This document shows, piece after piece, positions 47,775 through 59,438 of a DNA stretch of 64,000 nucleotides; the stretch's first letter is position 1, and the number at the start of each line of letters is the position of its first letter. The stretch is from Fragum whitleyi (taxonomy: Eukaryota; Mollusca; Bivalvia; Cardiida; Cardiidae). The notes beneath the pieces are model-generated. The model was not told where the DNA came from. It saw nothing but the letters and a program-made list of their open reading frames with translations, and did no database searches. The stretch covers positions 50,940,517-51,004,516 of the forward strand of contig OX411543.1 in assembly GCA_948146395.1 (NCBI GenBank), read 5' to 3'. Made by a program: the position numbers and the translations under genes.

Positions 47775-50700
47775 CTTTACAGTAAAATTTAATCGATAAT
47801 CAACCAACTTGTTAACGGTTTAACAAAATAAAGCTAATAGATTGGTCAAAATGAAACGGAATCCAAATCTAATTTATTAGATTTATTTATTTTATTTATT
47901 CATTTATTATTGAAAATTTAACAGAATCCTTTAGACCATCTATTCACAATCTAGAATCTAATAATCATAGAAATATTGTCCTAACTGCACTATTGTTATT
48001 AATATTTTCTAGTCCGCATGCTGTATAATGAAAGCCAAAGCTCATTTCTATAATCAAAATAGACATAATCAGCCAAAATGGTGGGATGTTGACTGCAATA
48101 ACGCTAAAAAAATACATCGCGTTGAGAAAACTCCGAAAATTTGTTTATAACGAGTCACGTTCAAGCTATTTATGCAAACGTAATAAATTCAAAGCATTAT
48201 GCAGAAAAAAAGAAAATTTGATATCGAAGCGAACAACGTTCTCTTTTGATAAAAGAACGAACTAGTCCGCAAACGTTTTGGAAAGTTCTAATGCAAGATG
48301 AAATGAAAAAACGCTCTCTCAATTCTACAAAAAATACAATTAACGCATCATAATGGTTCGACTATTTTAGTAATCTTTTTACACGTGAAGGGTGTGAAGA
48401 AACAAAGCCAACGAATTTCTAAATTTTATCAAAAACGATTATGATACAAATTGTTTAAACATTCCAATTTCTGAACAAGAAATAATCGATAGTGTAAAAT
48501 CAATTAAAAATGATCGATCACCAGGTCCTGATGGTATTGTAATAGAAATGTATAAGAATGCGTTACATTTAATCCTCTATACCTTTGTAGACTTTTAATG
48601 AATTTTTTAATTCCGGAATCTTTCCAAACGAATGGGCCAAGAGCGTAATAACCCTAGTTCATAAAAAAGGCTCACTTAGTGATCCAAATAATTATCGAGC
48701 GATTTCTCTGATTGATCACATTTGTAATTTTTATGTTTCAATATTGGTGCGAAAATGATAATGTAATAGAGGAATCTAAGGTGGTTTTAGAAAAGGCTAT
48801 TCGACAACGAATTAATGGCTATGGTTCAAAAGTATCTTTCAAACAAAATGGTCGCTTTTTTATCTTCATTGATTATGAAATTGATAAAATTAAGTATCAT
48901 GAACTTTAAAAAGCCTTTGAAAAAATAAATATAAATGGAAGATTCCTTAATAGTCTGAAATCTATCTAGTAATACTACGGCATATGTGAAAACAAGCGAC
49001 AGACAGTTTCAAATGCATGATCGAAACCAGACAAGGCTGTATTGCGAGTCCTAAAAATTTTACTATTTCATAAATGATTTAATTAAGTATCTAAAACATA
49101 ATTCAGAGGGCGCACTTTTCGTTTTTGAGTCTATTTGTGACCTTTCTGCACTCTTATTTGCAGACGACGTGTCAAGCTCCTCTGACACCGTTGTACGCCT
49201 ACAAAACAAATAGATAATATTTCATATTTCTCTGACAGAATAGGGTTGATAATCAACCTAAATAAAACTAAAATAACTGTTTTCCGAAGAGGAGGGACTC
49301 TATAAAGTATAGAAAAGTGGCATCTAAATGGAAACCCGATAGAAGTTTTCCCATATTACAAATACTAAGGTGTAACACCAAAAATGGTCTTTCACTCTTG
49401 ATAAACTCTCACTTCAGGCGAAAAAAGCTTCTTCAAGTATTATAAGATACGGGAAAAAGTTTGGCAGATTTCTCCCTAGTGATATGTTTAAAATATTTGA
49501 CGCTATGGTTAAACCCATTTTGTGCCATAACTCTAGTATATGGGGTCACACATATAACGAAAAAGTAGAATCAGTACATGTCTTATAAGTAGCAATTGTA
49601 TGGATGTATTCGCCTTAAGTGAATGTGGACGTCTACCACTAAATGTTGATTACATGTCTAACTGTATAAAATATTTGACTCAAATCTTATATAAAGATGC
49701 ATCGAGATATCCGAATCAATGCTACAATCCTTTATATCAATTAGATGAAGCCGATAGGCAAACTTGGGCCACGAAAATAAAAGACTTATTATTTCGATTT
49801 GGTTTTGGTTATAAATGGGATGTTCAAGACGTAGGTGACGATGCACTATTTTTAAAGACTCTTAAACAACATCTTGGAGACGTTTCTCACAAAAACTTAA
49901 TAGCGAAATAGTAATGTCTTCAAAATCAAACTATTATTAACATTATAGATCATTATTAACAGTTGAAAAATACTTAACAATAGACTTAAGCTATAAACTC
50001 CTAAAGGTACTTTCTTATTTTCCGATGTTCTACTCATGACCTTATGGTAGAAAAAGGCAGATACACTAATATTGATGGAGATTAGCGTTATTGTCCCCTT
50101 TGCCTCACTTTAAATATTAATGTAGTTGAAGATGAAGCATGATTATTCTTTATTTGCCAATCGTACTAAAACATCCGTCGTCAGTACTTTGAACATAGCT
50201 GGCTACGGAATCGAAATCAAGAAGCGTTTTGTCAAATTATGGATATACAGTCTCATAATTGTATCATTCATATAGCATACTTTCTATATAATGCGTTTAT
50301 TATCGAACAGAGTTACTAAAAGATGTTTCAAAGCATGTAAATGAACTCAATTCTTGTTTTCCTTTTATTTCTAAATTGGAGATTTTGACTATGTTTTTGG
50401 TTAATTAAATATTTTTATAATGGTTTGACTTTACTACAATACATAAATTAGCATATCACTTGTTGATTCCAAATTTACTGTACCTATTTTCAAACTATAG
50501 CCGCATGCGCTTGGAATCAGCAGTTTAAAAATACTGTATTATAGGAATTAACTCGAAAAATTCTTAATCCGTTTGTTTTGAAAGTGTTTTCCTTTCTTAC
50601 TATTACGCTGATCCCTGGATGTTTATCAGTAAATAGGGTTAGTTGTATATTTTAAAAGTATACTGGTTAAAATCATCTACCTTAAACATTACTATCAACG

Positions 50701-50995
50701 AGGAAAAAAATAACAGGTAAAAATGTTGTTGAAAAGGGTATTTTTTTTGTATTTCAAAGTATCCGCAATCACGAACTAAATGGCTTTTAATAATATATGC
50801 GTTTAAATATTTTTGTCGCATCCTTCGACTGTTTATGTATTGTATATGGATAAAAAAAAACATGATATATTTATATTGATAACTTTTCTCTTGGTTTTGT
50901 CAAAATATCACGCTTTTGTGTTACATGTATGTATCTTTTCTTGTATCTTGGGCCGGTGGCCTTATATATGCTAAATAAATGTTATGCTATGCTTT

Positions 50996-51222
50996 GTTAT
51001 ATTTCTTCAAGAACCAAACAGACGCTCATAATTTAAAATATTTCGGTTAACTCGCCATTTTTCAAGCTATATCTATTGAAATGAAAATTAGTCGGTGGTA
51101 TCGTTTTCGTGATTTTGGAGCGTGTTTGAGTTGTTTGAGTAAGTGTTTGGAATGAATGAATGGAATACTTTTGAATGGTTTTGATCGAAATGAATGTCAA
51201 TTTCAAGATGTTTTAACTGTAT
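50996..51222 (-). mobile_element. MITE family A, half copy
   Basis: CAAACAGACGCTCATAATTTAAA, GTGTTTGGAATGAATGAATGGAATACTTTTGAATGGTTTTGATCGAAATGAATG and GTCAATTTCAAGATGTTTTAACTGTA form one half of the family. It begins where the LINE 3' end stops. Confidence 0.6.
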
Positions 51223-51645
51223 ACTGTATACATGTACATATAGAAAAGGGGTGTTGAAAAGTGTCCTAAATTTTGTATGTTATAATTGCTTTGATTTCGT
51301 TTAAGTTATTTTTCTTGTATTTTGCAGTGCGTATATTACAGATAAAAGTGCACTTGGCTTAGGACATGGCAAATAACGCCCGTCAGCCTTATTTTAATGA
51401 TTGTCGTAAAACTTATAATTTCCCATCCCTCTCAGAATCAATGTAACAGATATTTCAGCGGAGGGTAACTTTTTCCGACCAAAAGTTTTTGTCTTAATTC
51501 AATGCTTGAAATATTGATTTGCTTTAAGTTCTTCTTTGATTAACGAGAATTTACAGTTAGTAAGACGTGGAAAATGGCTTAAAGTGCGATGGTTGGGGTT
51601 TTTTTGCCATTTTTCCATGTCTAACCTGTAATTTTTTTTTATTTT

Positions 51646-52340
51646 AATTGATTGATTGATTGAAGGGAATTTACAGCCGCTGGTGCACCTTATAATGGTT
51701 CCCTGGTATTTCTCTTATCAGTACAACCACCACATCCTTTCCTAGCCTCCAGATGATATCTCACATGGTCTTCAATTGTCAACCAATTGGTGAGAGACAA
51801 ATAGTCGGAAAGAATGAGTGCCGCCGTCGGGGATCGAACCCGGGACCTCTAGATTGTAACCTCTTATAATCCCCAAACCCTTTCTAATTTGAACATGATG
51901 CTTCTACATGATCATTAACATATACGGTATATGTAAAATATACGGTACTATTGGTGAATTTTGCGCGGTGAGCCGTGAAATCAACTTTTTACCGTTAGAT
52001 TTGCGCGCCATTTGTTCGAAATAGATAAACCAGGTTAAAATAATGCATTAAGAAAGTTCAAAAAATACCTTTTAAACCAACGTTATTACTTGTCTTAAAA
52101 AATAAGGTTCACCCAAACATGTACTTAAACAATTTCAGTGAAGGGACCAGGTTGAATTCCTATCATTTACTTTTAAAATATACCCGATTCACCTTTGGCA
52201 ATAGAATCGGCGCCTACGTCAGAGCTCAGTTTTAAAAATACACCTATAGACAAGACATAAACATCATTATATTGGGGGGCGACTTTAACCTAAAGCTTAT
52301 TCCCGAAAAATGTCCGGGATCAAGAGTCACCTCTTTAATG
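51646..52340. repeat. SINE-containing ~780-bp tandem unit, copy 1
   Basis: It runs from an AATTGATTGATTGATTG tract through CGCTGGTGCACCTTATAATGG, ACAACCACCACATCCTTTCC, GAGTGCCGCCGTCGGGGATCGAACCCGGG, TATACGGTATATGTAAAATATACGG and ATTTTGCGCGGTGAGCCGTGAAATC to CCGGGATCAAGAGTCACCTCTTTAATG. The same order recurs in the units at 59443, 60227 and 60787. On the minus strand GGGTTCGATCCCC (51831-51842) is a B box. The LTR retrotransposon cuts this unit at 52340. Confidence 0.75.
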
Positions 52341-52862
52341 TGTTACGTGCCAACATAACAAGAACAAAGAAGCCAATAACAAAATTTAAGAATTAACAAT
52401 ATTTATTGACAACAATAACAGAATTATTGACAATATGAAATTAATACAAAAATAAATTACAATACCTTGAATATTTAATCCTAAAGTTTTTTATTTTAGA
52501 TCCAATTGAATTAAGTTCCTGGTCCAAAATTAATAAGACCAATAATATCCGAATTTAAAATTAAACACACTTTAAACACACTTTTAAGATAACGAGAAAT
52601 CCCCTTTAAGTTTTACACAGTACTACTTAATGAAACCATTAGTCTAAACCAAGTGAACCAAGAATGCTGTAGGAATCCTTTTATATAATACATTAGAGCA
52701 TCTATACATCTAGAATAGCATAGAACATTAGAAGATTCTAGAGTTGGAATCACTTTCAAAAAGTCCTTTCTAGCAAGATCTAAGATATTCTACATACATG
52801 TTTACCTTATGATAAAGGGATCGAAAATTTTCCATACATATAACATTCATACATACATAACA
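52341..52862 (-). repeat. 3' LTR
   Basis: 522 bp. It is collinear with 58890-59438: GTTACGTGCCAA, AATTAACAATATTTATTGACAA, AATAACAGAATTATTGACAATATGAAA, TTTTAAGATAACGAGAAATCCCC and GTCTAAACCAAGTGAACCAAGAATGCTGTAGGAAT. By eye the two differ at many positions and several indels, so the insertion is not recent. Confidence 0.85.
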
Positions 52863-52874
52863 CTTTCCCCCCTT
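52863..52874 (-). other. Polypurine tract
   Basis: On the minus strand AAGGGGGGAAAG lies directly before the 3' LTR start TGTTATG, the expected plus-strand priming position. Confidence 0.7.
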
Positions 52875-53159
52875 GAAAGAAAAAAGAAAGGTTTATGAAA
52901 TAAATCTTTCTTTTTGCATTATCTTTAGCATATACAATGATTCACACAATTGATAATATCATGATTCGCTGAAGCATTTCAGCATATCTAGCATGAAAAT
53001 ACAATCAATTTTCATCAAAATGAATGAAAAAGAGATATATGTGCAATCATATATACATACATATATACAAAAAAATAGTGAAATGTGACTGTTAAATGCA
53101 ATTCGAGTAATAAAGATAAGACAATTCCAAATTTTAGACTCTTGAAAGAACATCTGGTA

Positions 53160-54340
53160 TAATATTGTCTTTTCATTTAATGAGTCTTAAATCAAGATCA
53201 AATTCTTGAAGTGACAAACTCCACCTCAATAATCACTGGTTCGTATCCTTACGTTTGTGACGAAAACTTAAGGGGTTGTGGTCACTGAATACAAATAAAG
53301 GAGAAGTTGCAGATGTTAAATAAACTTCAAAATGTTGGATTGCCAAAATCAGAGCAAGTAGTTTTTCTGATGGTTGTTATTTCTTTTTAGAAAAATAACA
53401 AACTGGTTGATAAATACCGTCATCGTCTTCTTGCAAAAGAACAGCACCAATACCCACATCACTTGCATCAACAGCTAATTTGAAACATTTGTCAAAATCA
53501 GGTGCTTAAAGAACTGGTGTGCTCTTTAGTATGGCTTTTAAGCGATCAAATGCAACTTGACACTTATCATTCCTTTTGAACTTAACGTTTTTCTTTAATA
53601 AGTTTGTTGAAGGTTCAGCTATTATAGAAAAAATCTTACATAACTTTCTATAGTAGCCATACCAAGAAATCGCATCAGTAGTTTTTTTAGTAGCAGGCAC
53701 AGGAAACTCAGAGATAGCATTGACCTTAGATTCTAAAGGTTTAACTTGACCCTGTCTCACAAGATGTCCTAAGAAAGAAACAGTTGCATGACAAAATTTT
53801 GTTTTTCCAAGATGAACAGTCAATTTTGCATCACTGAGACGGTCGAAAAATTGATTGATTCTTTGAAGGTGGTCACTCCATGTGTCTGTCGATGAGGTCG
53901 TCGATGTATGCGTCACAGCCTTCTAAGCCAGCTATTACCATATTTACAAGCCGCTGAAACGTCGCAGTAGAATTTATCATCCCAAATGGCAAAGCTTTGT
54001 ACTGGTACATACCAGTTGGAGTAGCACATGCTGGTACTTCTTTAGCCCTATTAACGAGCTGAACTTGCCAGAATCCTTTGAGAAGGTCAAATTTGGTGAC
54101 ATATTTAGGAATACCGACTTTGTCAATACAGTCATCAATTCTTAGTATTGGAAAAGAGTCAGTTTTTGTCAAAGAGTTCACTTTTCGATAGTCAGTACAG
54201 TTTCTGTATGTTCCGTTTGGCTTTGGAACTAATATACATGGTGAACTGTAATTTATGTGGCTAGATTCAATGAAATCATTTTCCAATAAGTAATTCACTT
54301 CATCTTGAAGGGATTTTTGTTTCACTAGATTCATTCTATT
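53160..54340 (-). pseudogene. Reverse transcriptase and RNase H of the LTR element
   Basis: RT copies RNA to DNA. Seen here: NYSSPCILVPKPNGTYR, CTDYRKVNSLT, KFDLLKGFWQV, LPFGMINSTATFQRLVN and the active-site YIDDL (intact), followed after a frameshift near 53900 by SFLGHLV, GYYRKLCKIFS and AFDRLKAIL. RNase H follows from about 53510: KLAVDASDVGIGAVLLQ, YFSKK, LLALILAIQHFEVYL and FSDHNPLKF, with stops. The RT-RNase H block is the last coding domain before the LTR. Confidence 0.85.
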
Positions 54341-54619
54341 AGGATGTTGTTTTATTGGTCTTTAACAATGACATCATGATATATTTTATCAGTTCTTGTC
54401 GGGATGTCAGGAAACAAATGTTCATATTCATTAATCAACTGTTTCAGCTCTTCGCGTTGTACATGTAATGGCTCCAAATGTGAAAGTTTATCGTCAAGAT
54501 TTTTTAGTATTTCAGTGTTCTCAAGTTTAGGTGGACTAGGAACAGATTTTTCAAGTCTGAACTAACTTCTGATTCATTCACATTTGATTCTTGTGGGACA
54601 GTTTTTGTAACTGTAACTG

Positions 54620-55440
54620 TTTTTGAAATAGAGCTATCTCTGTCAAAATACTTGCCCGTAAGGGTCGGCCTGGTATTGGCAAAAGAGCAAGGACTTTATC
54701 ACCTGGTTTAAATTTCCTATCAACACTATGCTTGTCATATCTTGCCTTCATTCTGCTCTGAGACGATTAAAGATTTGACCTAGCAACCTCACATGCCCTA
54801 GACAGTTTATTTCTAAAGTCAGAAACAAACTGTAACATGTTCAGGGATGTTTCATCATCAGCAAGAAATTTCTCTTTTAAGAGTGTTAATGGCCCACGAC
54901 CAAAAACTTACTCAAAGGGGCTAAAGCCAAGAGATTCTTGAACAAATTCTCTGACTGCAGATAATAGCAACAGAATACCTTCATCCCAATTTTCCTCAGT
55001 ATCAAAACAATATGACCTGATCATATTCTTTAGGGTCTGATGAAATCTTGCTAAAGCACCTTGGCTTTCAGGGTGAAAAGCAGATGACCGATATTGATTG
55101 ATACCTAATTCATGCATAACCTGTTGGTCATAATCTTGTGATAAGTCTTTTTACACCTAAATAACCAGACATTGGACTTTCATAGGATATACTAAGTATT
55201 TCATGGCGATATGATTTTGGAACAACAGTTAGGTGATAAACAACCCAATCATCATCAGCTGGGATATCAAATGGTCGCCATTTTCTCATCAGAATAGCAT
55301 TCTTTTTATAGTAACAAATAAGATTCTGAGACATTTCTTTTTCTGGTAATGCCCTATCAATTAACTTTGAAATCTCAGGATCATTTTGCTCTTCCTGGTT
55401 TAGCCTAGACTTTGAATGTGTTTCATGACCTTGACCACTT
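54620..55440 (-). pseudogene. Integrase remnant, upstream of RT, catalytic core deleted
   Basis: The zinc-binding HH-CC neighbourhood is represented by VVPKSYRHEILS and GYLGVKRLITRL (about 55140-55330). It is followed almost at once by VMHELGINQYRSSAFHPESQG and ALARFHQTLKNM, the end of the core. The intervening stretch holding both catalytic aspartates is missing, and the position normally occupied by the catalytic glutamate in ALxRFHQ is alanine (GCA). SLGFSPFE, FGRGPLTLLKEKF and FKPGDKVLALLPIPGRPL form the C-terminal part. Confidence 0.8.
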
Positions 55441-55659
55441 GACCTTGTAGATGACTGACAAAATTTTGACGAGTCTGTCTGAGTATCAGGCAGACTAAGA
55501 TTAAAAGACTTTTTAATCTCGTCATTGAACTATTGACCAACAAAAGTATCAGTCAATATCATCTGAATTTTTCAAGGAAGCTTTTTTAGCCATACCCCGA
55601 GTTACTGTACATGAAGGGTACAAATCAGGTATTTCCTGCAAAATAGGATCATCTATTGA

Positions 55660-55960
55660 CCTACATTAGTTACAAGAGGATTTACAACAACCTCATCTCC
55701 AGCTTAGTCAGTGCCTAGCAATAAATGTACACCTTTAAATGGTAAAGAATGTTTAACACCAACAACCACAGAACCAGTAACCAAATCTGAGGACAAATTA
55801 ACCTTATGAAGAGGAACATTAATAACATTACACCCTATACCCTGAATAAGGACACTAGTACCAGACGAAGTCTTCTCAGAAAAAGGCAGAATATCTGCTA
55901 AAAAAAAATTGAGAAGCTCGTGTGTCTCTTAAAATTTTAATAGGGGTAGGTTGGCATATA
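55660..55960 (-). pseudogene. Retroviral-type aspartic protease remnant
   Basis: The active-site motif reads LRDTRASQFF where DTGAS is expected; glycine to arginine would disrupt catalysis. ADILPFSEKTSSGT, SVLIQGIG, INVPLHKVNLSS and FKGVHLLLGTD follow in order. It lies between gag and integrase. Confidence 0.65.
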
Positions 55961-56171
55961 TCACATGAAAGTGATACAAAACTATCCAGCATGAACGGTT
56001 CGAAAATCTTCATTCAGTAATCAGAATTTGGTTCTGCCTTAACAATTGAATTTAACTCAAAAGAAGGCTGTGATTTAGACTGAAGGCTGGTGAGCCCTGT
56101 AGGTTTGGCTGCATCCCGTTCTTTCTTCCTTTTTAATCTGAAACATTCTAAAATAAGGTGACCTGGTTTTT

Positions 56172-57454
56172 AAGCTCACCTGAGCACGAAGTGCTCAAGG
56201 TGAGCTATTGGGATCGTAAAATGTCCGTCGTCCGTCGTCAGTCGTGCGTCGTCAGTCGTGCGTCGTGCGTCGTCCGTCGTCCACAATTTCTTTAAACATC
56301 TTCTCCTCCTAAACCAGTGGGCCAATCTTGATGAAACTTGGCAGGGATGTTCCTTGGGTCAAGCTCTACCAAAGTTGCTCAAATAAATGAAATCCACCCT
56401 TAACTTTCCCTTTACCCTTAACAAAAAGGGTGAAAATATGAAAATCTTTAACAATCTTCTTCTCTGAAACCAGAAGGCAGACAGCTTTCATATTTGGTAT
56501 GTAGCATCATCTAGTGGACCTCTACCAAGTTTGTTCATATCAAGACCCTGGGGTCATATTTGGGCTTTGCCTGGGCCCAACCCTTTTTACATAGAATCAA
56601 AGAGCGAAAATCTTTAAAAATCTTCTTCTCTGAAACCAGATGGCAGACAGCTTTAATATTTGGTGTGTAGCATCAACTAGTGGGCCTCTACCAAGTTTGT
56701 TCATATCAAGACCCTTGGGTCATATTTGGGCTTTTCACGGGTGAATCCCTTTATCTCTCATGAGCACGAAGGGTAAAAAAACGAAAATCTTCAAAAATCT
56801 TCTTCTATGAAACTAGAAGGCAGACAGCTTTCATATTTGGTATGTAGCATCATCTAGTAGACCTCTACCAAGTTTGTTCATATCAAGACCCTGGGATCAT
56901 ATTTGGGGTCCACCCGGGTGCACCCCTTTTTACATAGAATCAAAGAGCGAAAATCTTTTAAAATCTTCTTTAATCGAAACCAGAGGACACACTGCCTTCA
57001 TTTTTGGTATGTAGCATCATCTAGTGGGCCCCTACCAAGTTTGTTCATATCAAGACCATTGGGTCATGTTTGGGCTCCAACCGGGCGCATCCCTTTCAGC
57101 TCACCTGAGCACGATGGGTGAAAATAGGAAAACCTTCAAAAATCTTCTTCTCTGAAACCAGAAGTCAGACAGCTTTCATATTTAATATGTAGCATCATCT
57201 TATGGACCTCTTTCAAGTTTGTTCATATCAAGACCCTGGGTTCACATTTGGGGTCCACCCGGGCGCACCCCTTTTTACATAGAATCAAAGAGCAAAAAGG
57301 CATATCTGTCTTGCTCTTCGCTGAAAACGTTCCATGGTATTGATCTTAGGCAATTATCTTCTTTTTGACATCTGCCTATCTAATTGATGTGATGTCCCTG
57401 GGGTCAAAGAGACTCAGGTGAGCGATCTAGGACCATCTTGGTTCTCTTGTTTAC
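56172..57454 (+). mobile_element. Family G repeat, 1.28 kb, inserted in gag
   Basis: It begins AAGCTCACCTGAGCACGAAGTGCTCAAGGTGAGC with a GTCGTCCGTCGTCAGTCG patch and ends GACTCAGGTGAGCGATCTAGGACCATCTTGGTTCTCTTGTTT. Between are five direct repeats of 165-178 bp (near 56450, 56617, 56794, 56960 and 57138), each with CTCTGAAACCAGAAGGCAGACAGCTTTCATATTTGGTATGTAGCATCATCTAG and CCAAGTTTGTTCATATCAAGACCCTGGG. No open frame; the 72-codon frame at 56903 is a repeat artefact. Confidence 0.8.
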
Positions 57455-57479
57455 AAAAAGTACGATGTACTCGAGATAA

Positions 57480-58680
57480 GGGATTTTGAACATTGAGTCC
57501 ACCAGTAGACTTTGGTTTAGGTGAATTCGATTGACTAGACATGCTAAATGAATCACCAGACATAGATTTATTTTGGGGATGTGAAGAAGCAGTTTTTGAA
57601 ATTTATGAAAGAACTTTTGTATGTAAGGTAGTAATCATCAGATAAACGAGCTGATTCATGTATAGTTTCAACATTTCTTTCATCTAAATGTGACTTAATG
57701 TCAGATTGAATGCAATTTTTGAATTGTTCAATTAATATAAGTTGTCTAAGATTATCATAATTTTGGTCTATTTTCTTAGAATAGCACCACCTGTCAAATA
57801 TTTTTTCTTCGTTTCTTGCAAGTGGGTCTGGCCAGATTCTTTTCTACAACTTCTAAATTGCTGTATGCTTCCGGAACCAGCTCATAACCTTTGAGAATGA
57901 GTTCTTTTACAGTATCATAATCATTGCTCTGTTCTGTTCTAAGTTGCAAATAAATATTGTGAGCTTTTCCTACTAAGACACATTGAAGAAGTAAGGTCCA
58001 GTGCTCCTTTGGCCATTTCAAGTTATTAACAACTTTTTCAAAATGTTCAAAATATGTATCAACTTCATTTTCTTGAAACGGAGAAACAAGCCTAAAATGT
58101 TTTGTTGCATCAAAATGGTCATTATACATATATCTGGACTGATTTGCTCTATCTTAAATTTCTAATTCTTTTAATCGTAATTGAAATACTCTTTTTTTCT
58201 CTTTCCCTCCTCTCTTTCTATTTCTCGTGGTCTCTCTTTTCTTTCTCGCTCTTCTTTTTCCCTTTCTCTTTCTCTCTCCCTTTCTTACTTTTCACTTTAA
58301 AATTGCCTGTCTCTTTCTTTTTCTTCAATTTCTCTTTGTGGTCTTTCTCTTTCAATTTCAATTTCTAATTGCTTTTCTTGAAATTTTCTCCCTTCTCTCT
58401 TTCTCTTTCTATTTCCAATACCTTCTCTCTTGCTTGAAGTTTTAACAGTTCAAGCTCTCTCGAGCTTGCAACTGATGGAACATCAATAATGACAGTCAGA
58501 GCCTATTCATCTAAAATGTCCTCATCAACAAAATATTGAACCAAAATATTCTTAATTTCATGCTTTCGCTCTTCTTTTAATTCATAATGCTTTGCAAGAT
58601 TGGGCAAATCAGGCTTTTTACCCAAATTCAATAGCTCCGCGGAAGGTTCTTTCGTAATTTTTTCTAAGTCAAAAGACATG
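57480..58680 (-). pseudogene. gag of the LTR element
   Basis: The ATG at 58678-58680 starts MSFDLEKITKEPSAELLNL. A Glu/Arg-rich coiled coil follows (about 58200-58450), then a capsid-like part with HFRLVSPFQENEVDTYFEHF, NLKWPKEHWTLLLQ, DYDTVKELILKGYELVPEAY, FDRWCYSKKIDQNYD, QLILIEQFKNCI and SHLDERNVETIHESA. There are stops (for example in DEDILDE*) and frameshifts. The C-terminal zinc knuckle is split: TFCK lies right of the family G insertion and KPGHLILECFRL left of it. Its first cysteine appears changed to arginine. Confidence 0.8.
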
Positions 58681-58867
58681 GTAGCTTGTTGCTGGGTTCA
58701 AATAAGAATGTAAGACTTCGATTAATGATAGTGAAAGCACACTCTAGATTTATTAAAATTGAAATATAAAATTAATTTATAAAATAATTTTGAACAGCAT
58801 TTTTAAATAAAAAATATTGTTTGATTTGTTTTGTTTTGTTTGTTTGCTTGTTTGTCTGATGTTCGTG

Positions 58868-58885
58868 GCTCGAAAAGAGCCCCCA
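58868..58885 (-). other. Primer binding site
   Basis: On the minus strand TGGGGGCTCTTTTCGAGC starts four bases after the 5' LTR. The first nine bases equal the start of the proline-tRNA primer site familiar from murine gammaretroviruses; beyond that the match is not clear. Primer identity is inferred. Confidence 0.55.
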
Positions 58886-58889
58886 ATTC

Positions 58890-59438
58890 TGTTACGTGCC
58901 AATTTAACAAAACAAAGTAGCCAGCAACAAACTTTACAATTAACAATATTTATTGACAATAATAACAGAATTATTGACAATATGAAAAATAATACAAATA
59001 CAATTTACAATACCTAGAATGTTTAATCCTCAAGTTTTTAATTTTAGATCCAACTGAAATAAGTTCCTGTTCCACAAATAATAAGTCCAATAATAACCGA
59101 ATTTAAAATTAAACACACTTTAAAACACACTTTTAAGATAACGAGAAATCCCCTTTTAGTGTAACACAGTACTACTAAATGAAACCATTAGTCTAAACCA
59201 AGTGAACCAAGAATGCTGTAGGAATCACTTATATAATACCATAGAACAATCAAGAATAGCATAGAACATTATAAGATTCTAGAGTTTGAATCACTTTCTA
59301 AAAGTCCGTTCTAGAAAGATTTAAAATATTCAACATACATGTTTACCTAATAGTTAAGGGCTCGGAAATTTCCCTGACTAATTCTAAAAATAGACATGGG
59401 AAAAACATTATACATGTTACATTCATACATTCATAACA
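58890..59438 (-). repeat. 5' LTR
   Basis: 549 bp. Begins TGTTATGAATG and ends GGCACGTAACA on the minus strand. It is slightly longer than the 3' LTR because of indels near its start (ACATGGGAAAAACATTATACATG). Confidence 0.85.

Larger units (their letters stand above)
43985..50995 (+). pseudogene. LINE ORF2 remnant (APE endonuclease + reverse transcriptase)
   Basis: The endonuclease starts near 44050 with HLASFNIAGLEKFE and IGLVETWG, continues after an insertion with CSGGVTVFLRKQLF, and ends with SDHFPLYFTV. The reverse transcriptase shows IKNDRSPGPDGIVIEM, FPNEWAKSVITLVHKKG, DPNNYRAISL and the catalytic LLFADDVSS (normally YADD). The C-terminal zone has SSHDLMVEKGRYTNI and QYFEHSWLRNR. The 3' UTR ends GGCCTTATATATGCTAAATAAATGTTATGCTATGC near 50995. 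Many stops and frameshifts; inactive. The APE endonuclease and tail suit the CR1/L2/Jockey group. Confidence 0.8.
52341..59438 (-). mobile_element. Ty3/gypsy-class LTR retrotransposon with Gmr1-type pol order (decayed)
   Basis: The 7.1-kb element reads leftward. Its two LTRs (58890-59438 and 52341-52862) start TGTTATG and end ACGTAACA. It is flanked by AATG (52337-52340) and AATA (59439-59442), a 4-bp duplication with one later change. Order on the minus strand: primer site, gag, protease, integrase, reverse transcriptase, RNase H, polypurine tract. Integrase before reverse transcriptase is the order described for Gmr1-like elements and is unlike ordinary gypsy elements. Stops, frameshifts and a core deletion in integrase make it inactive. 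Confidence 0.85.

Noticed and set aside
58102..58445. Phe/Ser/Leu-rich plus-strand frames that look like membrane proteins
   Set aside because: They are antisense to the Glu/Arg/Lys-rich coiled coil of the minus-strand gag.
52341..59438. Classification as a Ty1/copia element from the integrase-before-RT order
   Set aside because: RT, gag with CCHC remnant, and the FKPGDKV-type integrase end are gypsy-like; the order is better explained by the Gmr1-type lineage.
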